DNA of 64,000 nt, taken from Bacillus sp. Marseille-Q3570. GTDB taxonomy: Bacteria > Bacillota > Bacilli > Bacillales > Fictibacillaceae. The notes under the pieces are model-generated. The model saw only the letters and a program-made list of their open reading frames with translations. It did no database searches and had not been told where the DNA came from. This document shows, piece by piece, positions 18,712 to 27,001 of this stretch; position 1 is the first letter of the stretch, and each line of letters begins with the position of its first letter. The position numbers and the translations under genes are program-made. Location of the stretch: the NCBI RefSeq assembly GCF_946151055.1, contig NZ_CAMGYZ010000005.1, positions 62,001 to 126,000 on the forward strand, read 5' to 3'.

Positions 18712-19783
18712 CAAGCCATTAGGAGTAGGAATCATTGGTTGTGGAGAAGTAGCAAGAGCCCATTTGACCGGATACAACAAACTGAAGGATCGGTGTGTAG
18801 TCCGGGCAGTGTCTGATGTAGATACGGAAACCGCGTTCGATTTTGCTCGAAGTTGTCCTTCTGAAATGGAAGTTTACACTGACATGCATTTACTATTGGA
18901 ACGGAATGATATTGACATTGTTTCTATTTGTACACCGCCTTATCTCCATAAAAGTCACGTGTTGAAAGCAATAAGGCACGGTAAACATGTGCTGTGCGAA
19001 AAACCATTTGTCCCTACGTTGGCAGATTGTGATGAAGTACTTTTTGCTGCTGAAGGCACAGACCGGAAGATCGGGATAGCGATGCAACTTCGTTATAATC
19101 CTGAATTTCTTAATATGAAACAGCTTATCCAGGATGGTTTTCTAGGGCAAATCTATTTTGCTGAAATGAGAGGACTATACTGGCGTGGTGACAATTACTT
19201 CAAAAAATCTTGGAGGGGTACATGGGATAAGGGATGCGGGGGCGTCCTCATGAATCAAGGTATCCATATACTTGATTTGTTTTTAGAAATCCTCGGTCCG
19301 GTCAAATGTGTCGATGCGAATATGGAGACTGTAAAACATACTACGGAGGTGGAAGATCATATCAGGGCGACGATATGGTTTGATAATGGGACTAGAGGAG
19401 AAATGTTATGTTCATTGAACGTGGCTGATCCAGAGATAAGTATGTGTTTTTCGGGGCAAAACAAGATCCTTAAATTTCCGTTCAAGGCAGGAGAAATTCA
19501 AGAATCCCCCAATGGATTTCCAGTTCAGATTGACAATGAAAACGTTACAGGGGATGCGGATCATTTAGAATCAGACCCAATCTATGAACATCATGCATTG
19601 ATTGAAGATTTTGTAAGTTCAGTTCAAGACAACAGAGAACCATCTATCAATGGTGTGGAAGCAAGAAAAAGTTTAGAAGTCATAACGGCTATATATAAGT
19701 CGGCTATTATCGGAAGGAAAGTGGAACTTCCCATCCGTAAAAATGATATCTGGTATTCTAGTTTGGGTCAAATAAAAGAGTAG
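18704..19783 (+). CDS. Gfo/Idh/MocA family NAD(P)-dependent oxidoreductase (1 of 3)
   Basis: A 359-residue sugar or cyclitol dehydrogenase-type protein. The N-terminal Rossmann domain carries GVGIIGCGEVARAH, and the nicotinamide-site motif is HVLCEKPFVPT, whose EKP lysine is catalytic in the family. The C-terminal alpha/beta domain carries 'GGVLMNQGIHILDLF', with conserved His/Asp. ATG 18704 overlaps the upstream stop by 8 nt; a TTG at 18698 would add two residues. Such enzymes oxidise C2 or C3 hydroxyls of sugars, often making 3-keto glycosides that can be cleaved by elimination. Which position is oxidised here is not known. Confidence 0.88.
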   Translation: MNNKPLGVGIIGCGEVARAHLTGYNKLKDRCVVRAVSDVDTETAFDFARSCPSEMEVYTDMHLLLERNDIDIVSICTPPYLHKSHVLKAIRHGKHVLCEKPFVPTLADCDEVLFAAEGTDRKIGIAMQLRYNPEFLNMKQLIQDGFLGQIYFAEMRGLYWRGDNYFKKSWRGTWDKGCGGVLMNQGIHILDLFLEILGPVKCVDANMETVKHTTEVEDHIRATIWFDNGTRGEMLCSLNVADPEISMCFSGQNKILKFPFKAGEIQESPNGFPVQIDNENVTGDADHLESDPIYEHHALIEDFVSSVQDNREPSINGVEARKSLEVITAIYKSAIIGRKVELPIRKNDIWYSSLGQIKE

Positions 19784-19803
19784 AAATAAAGCAGGTGAAC
19801 CTT

Positions 19804-20808
19804 TTGTCTAAATTGACCTTTGCAATCATAGGTTGTCGGCATTTTCATATTCAGGATTTCATTAAAGAAATGCTCGATATGGGTCATCATTGTTCAGGGA
19901 TTTATGAAGATAGGAATATACACCTTAGGACAAAAATAAGCGATAAGTTCCAACTGCCTATTTTTAATAGATTAGAAGATTTGTTTACGGAAGATCTTGA
20001 TATCGTTGGTTGTGCTTCGAAAAACAGTGAAAAGATCACTATTGTCGAGCTCTGTGAAAAACACGGGATCAATATCATGGTTGATAAACCGATCATTACA
20101 TCAGATGAAGGTTATGAACGATTGAAGAGTGTCATAGAAAGAGAGAAGATACAAGTTGGTTTGATGTTGACCGAACGCTTCCAGCCTATTTTCATGACGT
20201 TGAAAAACATGATTCAAACAGAATGCTTTGGTGAAATCACCCATATTTCCATGCGGAAGCCTCATCGGCTCTCAAAAGAATCCCGAGAAGAATGGTTTTT
20301 CGAAAAGAACCTATCAGGCGGAATCATCATTGATCTTTGTATTCATGATTTCGACCTCTTGCGTTGGTTGACAAACAAAGAAATCACGACACTGCAAGGG
20401 TATATGACGAAGAACTTTCTTAACGAATATCCTGATTTCTATGATACCGCCTCCTTACACGTTTTGCTCGATGATGAACTACCCGTCCAATTATACGTTG
20501 ATTGGCATACTCCCTCAGCCAGTTGGACTTGGGGAGATGGAAGAGTGTTCATTACCGGAACGAAGGGATGCGCGGAACTTCGCCTTCAAGGAGACCCGTT
20601 TATTTCTAATGAAAGTCTGCTTTTATTCACTTCACATGAACAAAAAACTCAACTAATTGAATGTCCAAAATCTAGCTTGAATGTGAGCAATGATTTTATC
20701 GCACGCACCAAAGGGGAAGATTGCTCCATTACACATGAAGATATCCTGAAAGCTTCTAAATTGACGTTGGAGGCAGACCGGCTTGTTGCGAAAAAACAAA
20801 ATTCATAA
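19804..20808 (+). CDS. Gfo/Idh/MocA-like oxidoreductase with divergent nucleotide motif (2 of 3)
   Basis: A 334-residue relative of the dehydrogenases around it. The usual G-x-G-x-x-G/A turn is altered to AIIGCRHFHIQD and the EKP motif is VDKP, but the C-terminal 'SGGIIIDLCIHDFDLLRWL' (quoted in outline) keeps the family's pattern. NAD binding may therefore be weaker or different, and the protein could be a partner subunit or a lyase/isomerase instead. TTG 19804 has GCAGGTG 6-7 nt upstream; a GTG at 19795 would lengthen it by three residues but has a poorer ribosome site. It lies between the first oxidoreductase and the aldolase gene. Confidence 0.78.
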   Translation: MSKLTFAIIGCRHFHIQDFIKEMLDMGHHCSGIYEDRNIHLRTKISDKFQLPIFNRLEDLFTEDLDIVGCASKNSEKITIVELCEKHGINIMVDKPIITSDEGYERLKSVIEREKIQVGLMLTERFQPIFMTLKNMIQTECFGEITHISMRKPHRLSKESREEWFFEKNLSGGIIIDLCIHDFDLLRWLTNKEITTLQGYMTKNFLNEYPDFYDTASLHVLLDDELPVQLYVDWHTPSASWTWGDGRVFITGTKGCAELRLQGDPFISNESLLLFTSHEQKTQLIECPKSSLNVSNDFIARTKGEDCSITHEDILKASKLTLEADRLVAKKQNS

Positions 20809-20827
20809 ATTTAAAGGAGTGAATGAA

Positions 20828-21685
20828 ATGAGTGTAATGCCACGGATGAATCGATTGTTTGGAGAAGATGGCCGATGTTTCAATGTTGCGATTGATCATG
20901 GTTTCTTTAATGAATGGAGCTTCCTATCGGGTATCGAAAACATGAAGAAAGCGATTAAGACAGTAGTGGAAGCGAACCCGGATGCCATACAGCTAAGTTT
21001 AGGGCAAGCTATACTCCTTCAAGAGATACCTGGGAAACAAAAACCTTCACTTGTCGTCAGGCCAGATGTAGCAAATGTGTATGGTGAAGAATTGCCTTCT
21101 TATTTATTTTCGAAGTTGGTTGATCAAGCCGTGGAACAGGCGGTCAAGCTGGACGCTGCCTGTATCGTAGTCAATCTATTCCTGATACCGGGTCAACCTG
21201 AATTACATGCCAGTTGTATCGAAAATATCAATCGGCTTAAACCATCTTGTGAGAGATACGGGCTGCCTCTGATGGTCGAACCTTTGGTTATGCTTCCTAA
21301 TAACGAGAAAGGTGGATATATGGTCGATGGGGATATCCAAAAAATCGTCCCACTTGTACGTCAAGCAGTCGAATTAGGTGCGGACATCATCAAAGCAGAC
21401 CCTTGTGATGATTTAGAAATGTACCATAAAGTGGTCGAAGCGGCTTCGGGAAAACCGGTGTTACCTCGTGGAGGCGGAAAAGCTAGCGAGAAAGAAATAT
21501 TGGAAAGGACCTATGCCCTTATCCAACAGGGATCCTCAGGTATCGTGTATGGCAGAAATGTCATCCAGCACGAGAACCCGAAAGCAATAACCAGGGCTTT
21601 CATGGCGATTGTCCATGGAAACAAGGATGTGAACACAGCCATGCGTCTTTTAGAGGAGGGTACTTATGAGAAAACGCATCATTAA
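20828..21685 (+). CDS. Class I aldolase, DhnA/LsrF (FbaB) type
   Basis: A 285-residue TIM-barrel aldolase. The Schiff-base lysine is K189 in ADIIKADP; 'FNVAIDHGFFNEWSF' and 'LPRGGGKASEKE' match the substrate and phosphate-binding strands of archaeal-type fructose-1,6-bisphosphate aldolase and LsrF. It probably cleaves or transfers on a phosphorylated ketose made by the PfkB kinase encoded downstream. ATG 20828 follows AAAGGAGTGA (20813 onward); a longer frame back to 20783 lies inside the upstream gene. The gene overlaps the next ATG by 20 nt, so the two are translationally coupled. Confidence 0.85.
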   Translation: MSVMPRMNRLFGEDGRCFNVAIDHGFFNEWSFLSGIENMKKAIKTVVEANPDAIQLSLGQAILLQEIPGKQKPSLVVRPDVANVYGEELPSYLFSKLVDQAVEQAVKLDAACIVVNLFLIPGQPELHASCIENINRLKPSCERYGLPLMVEPLVMLPNNEKGGYMVDGDIQKIVPLVRQAVELGADIIKADPCDDLEMYHKVVEAASGKPVLPRGGGKASEKEILERTYALIQQGSSGIVYGRNVIQHENPKAITRAFMAIVHGNKDVNTAMRLLEEGTYEKTHH

Positions 21686-22841
21686 GTTCGGTGTGATCGG
21701 CTGCGGATTGATGGGAAGGGAATTTGCAAGTGCTGTCAATCGATGGTGCCATCTTCTGAATTTGGATTTCTCACCTCAAATAATCGGTGTTTGTGATACA
21801 AACAGCAATGCGACAAGCTGGTTCGAAGAAAATATTCCTTCCCTGAAATTAGTTACCGATGATTATCATGAATTATTAACGGATCCAGAAATTGAAGCAA
21901 TTTATTGTGCAGTACCGCATCATCTTCATGAACAGTTCTATATGGACATCATCAATTCCAAAAAACATTTATTGGGTGAAAAACCGTTTGGAATCGATTT
22001 GAAGGCTAATCAAAAGATTTTGGACGTAATCGAGAGACATCCTGATGTCGTCGTCCGAGGTTCCTCGGAGTTCCCTTTTTTTCCAGGGGTACAGCTCCTT
22101 TCAAAATGGATCCAGGAGGATAAATTCGGAAAAATCCTGAATGTAGAAGCTGGATTTTTACATAGCAGCGATTTAGATCCGAATAAAAAAATCAATTGGA
22201 AGCGTAAGATCGAGTTCAACGGAGAATATGGGTGTATGGGTGATTTAGGATTACATGTCCTTCACATGCCCCTCAGGTTCGGTTGGATACCGAAAAACGT
22301 AAGGGCTATTTTATCGAACATCGTGACAAAGCGTCCGAATGAAGATGGTTTTATGGAAGATTGTGAAACATGGGACAATGCAACGCTTTTATGTGAGGTA
22401 GAAAAGGGGACGAACTCTTTTCCTATGCTCTTGAATATGAAGCGCATCGCTCCAGGACACGCGAATTCCTGGTATCTCAATATTCATGGTACCGACTTTT
22501 CATGTGAATACTCGACAAAACATCCAAAGCAAATCCATTATATGGAGTATCATCCTAGTGGTAATCAAAGCTGGCAGACGATGGACGTACCGTATCAATC
22601 TGCCTACGAATCGATCACAGGTCCGATTTTTGAATTCGGCTTTTCGGATTCGATCTTACAGATGTGGGCAGCTTTTGTAGATGAAATCGCAAACCGGGAC
22701 AGGATGGCTCAATCTTTTACGTGCGCTTCACCAACCGAAATTGGTTTAAGTCATCAGATATTCACAGCTGCTTTACGGTCTCAACAAACTGGTGAAACCG
22801 TAACCTTAACCCAGCAGAGGGAAACCTCGTGGATAGGATGA
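21666..22841 (+). CDS. Gfo/Idh/MocA family oxidoreductase (3 of 3)
   Basis: A 391-residue dehydrogenase-type protein. Rossmann motif FGVIGCGLMGREFA is at residues ~8-21, and the catalytic-lysine motif is LLGEKPFGID. The C-terminal domain has 'YGCMGDLGLHVLHMPLRFGW'. It is longer than the first two copies and clearly not a recent duplicate of either, so the three enzymes may act on different positions or epimers, or one oxidises while another reduces. AGAGGAGGG lies 6 nt before the ATG. The stop overlaps the PfkB start by 13 nt. Confidence 0.88.
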   Translation: MRKRIIKFGVIGCGLMGREFASAVNRWCHLLNLDFSPQIIGVCDTNSNATSWFEENIPSLKLVTDDYHELLTDPEIEAIYCAVPHHLHEQFYMDIINSKKHLLGEKPFGIDLKANQKILDVIERHPDVVVRGSSEFPFFPGVQLLSKWIQEDKFGKILNVEAGFLHSSDLDPNKKINWKRKIEFNGEYGCMGDLGLHVLHMPLRFGWIPKNVRAILSNIVTKRPNEDGFMEDCETWDNATLLCEVEKGTNSFPMLLNMKRIAPGHANSWYLNIHGTDFSCEYSTKHPKQIHYMEYHPSGNQSWQTMDVPYQSAYESITGPIFEFGFSDSILQMWAAFVDEIANRDRMAQSFTCASPTEIGLSHQIFTAALRSQQTGETVTLTQQRETSWIG

Positions 22842-24022
22842 ATCCATCCCCAACTGTAGCGGTCGCTGGTCATATTTGTCTGGATCTATTGCCAGTAATG
22901 GAAGGTCGGACACCTTTGGAGCCAGGAAAGCTGATTGAAGCTGGCCCTGTTTCGTTTTCTACTGGAGGTGCAGTTGCCAACACAGGTATTGCCCTCAATA
23001 AACTGGGTGTTCCTGCACTATTGATGGGCAAAGTCGGGAACGATCATTTCGGCCAGATCTTAATGAAACAATTGAGGGGGGAAGGATTAGAAGCTGTTCA
23101 GAAAATGATAGTCGCATCCAACGACCAGACTTCCTACACAATTGTTCTGAGTCAACCAGGGATCGACCGTACGTTTCTACATTGTGCCGGGGTGAACGAT
23201 ACTTTTTCAATGGTGGATATCGATTACGATGCGTTGAAGGAAACGAAGGTATTCCATTTCGGGTATCCTCCATTAATGAAAAAAATGTACCAAAACAACG
23301 GGGAAGAACTTTTTCGTATTTTAAGCGAATTAAAAAAGAAGGATATTACTGTTTCCTTGGATATGGCTTACCCTGATCCAGATTCTGAAGCGGGACAGGC
23401 TTCCTGGAAAGCAATCTTAACCAAATGTTTACCAATGGTGGATGTATTCATGCCGAACATAGAAGAAATCCTGTATATGCTTGATCGACCTTTATTTAGT
23501 GAACTGCAGCAAAAGGGTTTACAGTGTATAGAACCAGAACATCTAACCAGGGTAGGGGATAATCTCCTGGGAATGGGAGCAGCTATAGTGGGATTGAAAC
23601 TCGGTGACAACGGCCTTTATATACGGACAACGGAAAGTATAGAAAGGTTGAAGCAGGTTGGAAAAGGTTTGGGAGAGGATTTTGCTAATTGGTTAGGAAG
23701 AGAGCTGTTGGTTCCTTGCTTTGAAGTAAAAGAAGTCGGGACCACTGGTGCTGGAGATTGCACGATCGCAGGTTTCTTAGGTGGTATGGTCCAATCCTTT
23801 TCGCTCGAAAAAACGGTGCGTCTAGCTGTAGGGGTAGGGGCATGTAATGTAGAAGGAATCGATGCAACAAGCTCGATCCCTTCTATGGAAAAGGTCCTTC
23901 AGAGAATCGAAAGGAATTGGCGAACAAAGCCCATCAAACTTAACTTGAGTAATTGGATATCTAACACAACTGAGAAGATATGGATTGGACCGAAAAATCT
24001 TAATCGGATGGGGGAATCTTAA
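22829..24022 (+). CDS. PfkB-family carbohydrate kinase
   Basis: A 397-residue ribokinase-fold sugar kinase, longer than the common ~300-330. The N-terminal substrate motif is visible as STGGAVANTGIALNKLG. The C-terminal ATP/anion-hole motif is GTTGAGDCTIAGFLGGM, in which the GAGD aspartate is the catalytic base. It would phosphorylate the sugar freed in the pathway (fructose, tagatose or a keto-deoxy sugar are typical) so that the class I aldolase encoded upstream can cleave it. GTG 22829 is preceded by AGAGGG at 22816-22821; an in-frame ATG at 22838 is the alternative. Confidence 0.9.
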   Translation: MDRMNPSPTVAVAGHICLDLLPVMEGRTPLEPGKLIEAGPVSFSTGGAVANTGIALNKLGVPALLMGKVGNDHFGQILMKQLRGEGLEAVQKMIVASNDQTSYTIVLSQPGIDRTFLHCAGVNDTFSMVDIDYDALKETKVFHFGYPPLMKKMYQNNGEELFRILSELKKKDITVSLDMAYPDPDSEAGQASWKAILTKCLPMVDVFMPNIEEILYMLDRPLFSELQQKGLQCIEPEHLTRVGDNLLGMGAAIVGLKLGDNGLYIRTTESIERLKQVGKGLGEDFANWLGRELLVPCFEVKEVGTTGAGDCTIAGFLGGMVQSFSLEKTVRLAVGVGACNVEGIDATSSIPSMEKVLQRIERNWRTKPIKLNLSNWISNTTEKIWIGPKNLNRMGES

Positions 24023-24023
24023 A

Positions 24024-24569
24024 TTGATAACCAAACAAGAACAATGTGAGGTACAAGAAAAGACTGTTGAGTTTTTATCGAAAGCTGGCATTATTTTGAC
24101 AGACGAGGAAAAAAGGAATATTGAAGTTGCGGACTTTGGCCTTGACGAGCTCAAACAAACAGGATTGCAGCTGATTACGTACATCAATACGGATCGTTAT
24201 TGCGCAAAGGACCTGATACTACTTCCAAAGCAAACATGTCCAGAGCACAAACATCCTTCCATAGAGGATGACGAAGGTAAACAAGAAACCTTCCGTTGCC
24301 GTTGGGGGAAAGTATGGCTATATGTAGAGGGACCTTCGAGTGATAAGATACAGGCGAGCATTCCGAAGGACAGTGAAGGAACTTATACTGTTTTCCATGA
24401 AATCGAACTCAATCCGGGAGAGCAGTACACCATTGAACCTAATACACTTCATTGGTTTCAAGCAGATGTGGATGGAGCGGTCGTATCTGAGTTTTCAAGT
24501 AGAAGTCGGGATGAATCCGATATTTTTACTGACCCACGAATTTCAAGGATTCCAGAAGTGATTGAGTAG
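24024..24569 (+). CDS. D-lyxose/D-mannose ketol-isomerase family cupin
   Basis: A 181-residue single-domain cupin. Metal ligands are visible in CPEHKHP (His-x-His), with a Glu nearby and a later His in NTLHWFQ, matching the D-lyxose isomerase family, whose members interconvert D-lyxose/D-xylulose and often D-mannose/D-fructose. In a locus with an alpha-mannosidase and, 1.2 kb downstream, a fructokinase, mannose-to-fructose isomerisation is the attractive reading. TTG 24024 is supported by GGGGGAA (24010-24016); the longer frame from 23985 overlaps the kinase gene. It stops 3 bp before the next ATG. Confidence 0.82.
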   Translation: MITKQEQCEVQEKTVEFLSKAGIILTDEEKRNIEVADFGLDELKQTGLQLITYINTDRYCAKDLILLPKQTCPEHKHPSIEDDEGKQETFRCRWGKVWLYVEGPSSDKIQASIPKDSEGTYTVFHEIELNPGEQYTIEPNTLHWFQADVDGAVVSEFSSRSRDESDIFTDPRISRIPEVIE

Positions 24570-24572
24570 GCT

Positions 24573-25658
24573 ATGAAATTATATGGCCGTTCTTGGACAA
24601 GACAGGAGATTGAAGCGCGTGTAGGCAGGATTGAACAAATCGGGGGTTTGAAGGGAATTGAATTATTAGATGGAAGAGAAAAAGGCGTCGAGCAGATCCA
24701 GGTACGGACCGGAAGCGGATTGACTGCTTATGTCACACCTACCAAAGGGTTTGATATATCTTTAGCTGAATACGGTGGTGTCCCGCTTTCCTGGCAGTCT
24801 CCTAACGGTGATTGTCATCCCTTTTTTTTCAATCCTGTCGGGAAAGGCTGGTTACGCAGTGCATCAGGCGGGTTGCTGATGACGTGCGGTCTTTCTCAAG
24901 TCGGTACCCCTTCAAGGGCTGTCAGTGATGAGAATACGAAGCTCGGGCTGCATGGTCGTGCTCATCACACTCCTGCAAAACTTATTTCTGCAGAGGGTTA
25001 TTGGGAAAATGATGAATATCGGATGATTTTAAAGGGAGATGTTGAAGAAACCGGGATGTTTGTACCCAACCTCAGATTAAAGAGGGAAATCCATTTTAAA
25101 TTGGGAGAAAACAGATTCTCTTTAAAGGATGAGGTTGAAAATATAGGGTTTCAGTCGGCTCCTCATATGATCTTATATCATTTTAACTTTGGATTTCCAT
25201 TGATGGATGAAGATACTATGGTCCACTTTCCTTCTAAGAAAGTCGAATCAATAGATAAAGATGTATCTCAAACGGATTATGACAATTGGCAGAACCCTGA
25301 AGCCAATATTCAGGAAAAAGTATATTATCATCGAGATATCAAGTCAATGGAAGGTCGGCATAACTGGAGCCAGGTAACTATTTTCAATCCTCATTTTCCG
25401 ACTCCATTTAATCACTCAACCCCCCTCTCTGTTACACTAAAATGGTGTACAGATACATTACCTAATTTGATTGAGTGGAAAATGCCTGGCGAGAAGATGC
25501 ACGTATTGGGGATCGAACCTTCCAATTGTCTTGTAGAAGGTCAAGAGGCTGAACAAGAAAATGAAACGTTAGTCTATTTGGAACCCGGTGAAAAAAGAAC
25601 ATACCAACTTGAGTTTGAAGTTAATGAAAATTTAGTTGATAATAATAGCCAAAGCTGA
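24573..25658 (+). CDS. DUF4432 family, aldose 1-epimerase (mutarotase)-like protein
   Basis: A 361-residue beta-sandwich protein of the galactose-mutarotase superfamily (DUF4432). 'GLTAYVTPTKGFDISLAEYGG' near residues 48-68 and 'LHGRAHHTPAKLIS' with paired His are typical of this group; a late Glu in 'EWKMPGEKMHVLGIEPSN' is where the mutarotase base is expected. It may interconvert anomers of the sugar released by the operon or bind a sugar phosphate. It is the last gene of the degradation operon, and a hairpin terminator begins within its final codons. No upstream ribosome site is strong, consistent with coupling to the isomerase gene. Confidence 0.78.
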   Translation: MKLYGRSWTRQEIEARVGRIEQIGGLKGIELLDGREKGVEQIQVRTGSGLTAYVTPTKGFDISLAEYGGVPLSWQSPNGDCHPFFFNPVGKGWLRSASGGLLMTCGLSQVGTPSRAVSDENTKLGLHGRAHHTPAKLISAEGYWENDEYRMILKGDVEETGMFVPNLRLKREIHFKLGENRFSLKDEVENIGFQSAPHMILYHFNFGFPLMDEDTMVHFPSKKVESIDKDVSQTDYDNWQNPEANIQEKVYYHRDIKSMEGRHNWSQVTIFNPHFPTPFNHSTPLSVTLKWCTDTLPNLIEWKMPGEKMHVLGIEPSNCLVEGQEAEQENETLVYLEPGEKRTYQLEFEVNENLVDNNSQS

Positions 25659-25683
25659 CAAACAGTTTTGGTCACTTTTTTTT
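25649..25683 (+). terminator. Terminator of the glycan degradation operon
   Basis: CCAAAGCTG (25649-25657) pairs with CAGTTTTGG (25663-25671) around ACAAA to make a 9-bp stem with one G-U pair. It is followed a few bases later by a run of eight T. The stem includes the stop codon of the DUF4432 gene. Confidence 0.8.
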
Positions 25684-25735
25684 ATTAGAGAAACTTTTAA
25701 TTTTATAAATAAATGATTGGGAAGGGGCAGGTTTG

Positions 25736-26608
25736 ATGATTTACGGTTCGATTGAAGCAGGCGGTACAAAGTTCGTGTGTGGAATCGGGAATAAAAACGG
25801 AGAAATTCTTGAAGAAATCACGATTCCGACAACGACGCCCGAAGAGACGCTGAGTCAGGTGGTTGAATTTTTCAAAGGGAAAGAGATTGAAGCTTTAGGT
25901 ATCGGTTCATTCGGTCCAGTCGATCTGAATCCTGAAAGTCCTACATACGGGTTCATTACAACAACGCCGAAAAAGCACTGGAACAACGCTGATCTTGTCG
26001 GTGAAATGAAAAAACATTTTGATATGCCGATCGGATTCGATACCGATGTGAATGCAGCTGCACTAGGTGAAATGGAGTGGGGAGCTGCGCAAGGGCTTGA
26101 TAGCTGTCTCTACATGACGGTGGGAACGGGAATCGGAGTTGGTGCTATTTCGGAAGGGCGGATCGTTCACGGAATGCTGCATCCAGAAATGGGGCACATC
26201 CGGGTTCGTCGTCATGAAGAAGATGCTTATGAAGGCGGCTGTCCGTTTCACGGAGATTGCCTTGAAGGGTTGGCGGCTGGTCCCGCAATCGAAGCTCGCT
26301 GGGGTCAGAAAGGAATCGAATTGGCTGAGCGAGCAGACGTGTGGGAGCTAGAAGCGTTTTATATCGCACAGGCATTGGTGAACTATATCCTGGTGTTGTC
26401 ACCTAAACGGCTGATCCTTGGCGGCGGTGTCATGAAACAAAAGCATATCTTCCCGCTGGTCCGGGAGCAAGTGGTGAAGCTGTTGAACGGCTACATCCAG
26501 CACGAAAACATCCTCGATAAAATCGACGGGTACATCGTGCCGCCAGGACTAGGAGATCATGCTGGACTGTGCGGCGGGATCGCGCTGGCGAAAAAGGCTG
26601 CAATATAG
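25736..26608 (+). CDS. ROK-family fructokinase
   Basis: A 290-residue ROK kinase of the bacterial fructokinase (ScrK/GmuE/YdhR) group. Near the N-terminus IEAGGTKFVCGIG forms the phosphate loop; 'DVNAAALGEMEWG' includes the catalytic region; HPEMGHIRV begins the ROK signature and the zinc-binding cysteines follow in GGCPFHGDCLEG. It makes fructose 6-phosphate from fructose and ATP. ATG 25736 is preceded by GAAGGGGCAGG. It has its own transcription unit (terminators at 25649 and 26692), but would complete a mannose-fructose-F6P route begun by the GH38 and isomerase genes. Confidence 0.92.
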   Translation: MIYGSIEAGGTKFVCGIGNKNGEILEEITIPTTTPEETLSQVVEFFKGKEIEALGIGSFGPVDLNPESPTYGFITTTPKKHWNNADLVGEMKKHFDMPIGFDTDVNAAALGEMEWGAAQGLDSCLYMTVGTGIGVGAISEGRIVHGMLHPEMGHIRVRRHEEDAYEGGCPFHGDCLEGLAAGPAIEARWGQKGIELAERADVWELEAFYIAQALVNYILVLSPKRLILGGGVMKQKHIFPLVREQVVKLLNGYIQHENILDKIDGYIVPPGLGDHAGLCGGIALAKKAAI

Positions 26609-26620
26609 CCCGTTCAGTGA

Positions 26621-26691
26621 ATCACGACATAAATCACTTTTATCGCGACAAGATTTCAAAAAATCGCGACAGATTCGGAAAAAATCACGAT
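26621..26691. repeat. 21-bp-phased array of octamer ATCRCGAC (4 copies)
   Basis: Copies start at 26621, 26642, 26663 and 26684, each exactly 21 bp apart: ATCACGAC, ATCGCGAC, ATCGCGAC, ATCACGAT. The 13 bases between copies vary but end in A- or T-rich runs. The array lies in the 123-bp gap between the convergent fructokinase and oxidase subunit IV genes, just before the shared terminator. Confidence 0.85.
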
Positions 26692-26727
26692 AAAAGGCTC
26701 AGCGCACATTCGGCTGAGTCCTTTTTG
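26692..26727. terminator. Bidirectional terminator between convergent genes
   Basis: AAAAGGCTCAGC (26692-26703) pairs with GCTGAGTCCTTTTT (26713-26726) with a single bulged T. The A-run on one side and T-run on the other allow termination from both strands, serving the fructokinase gene (+) and the oxidase operon (-). Confidence 0.8.
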
Positions 26728-26731
26728 AATT

Positions 26732-27001
26732 CTATTCAAGCATCATCAAATAAAGAATGGCTAATCCGGCAATAAGAAGACCACTGCTGATGGCAACCCA
26801 CTTGAATCCTTTTCTGCCTTGTTGAATTTCCATGAACAAGATAAGTTGGATGACGGCCTGTATTACTGCTAAAATCAACAAAGTGATGAGCAACCAGAGG
26901 GGGATGGTCCCCATTGTCATCACGATATAAAAGGCGATTCCGCTGAATGTCAGCATTAGAATGAAACCGATCCATTGACGTATGTTCAGAGACAGTTTCA
27001 T
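26732..27001 (-). CDS. ctaF: Cytochrome c oxidase caa3-type subunit IV
   Basis: An 89-residue membrane protein with three TM segments (about residues 11-30, 37-55 and 66-85), the usual size and layout of the small subunit IV (CtaF/QoxD type) of Bacillus haem-copper oxidases. The ATG at 27001 overlaps the stop of the subunit III gene (ATGA at 26998-27001). A longer frame up to 27055 lies inside that gene and was not used. It is the last gene of the operon and ends just before the bidirectional terminator. Confidence 0.82.
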   Translation of the reverse strand: MKLSLNIRQWIGFILMLTFSGIAFYIVMTMGTIPLWLLITLLILAVIQAVIQLILFMEIQQGRKGFKWVAISSGLLIAGLAILYLMMLE

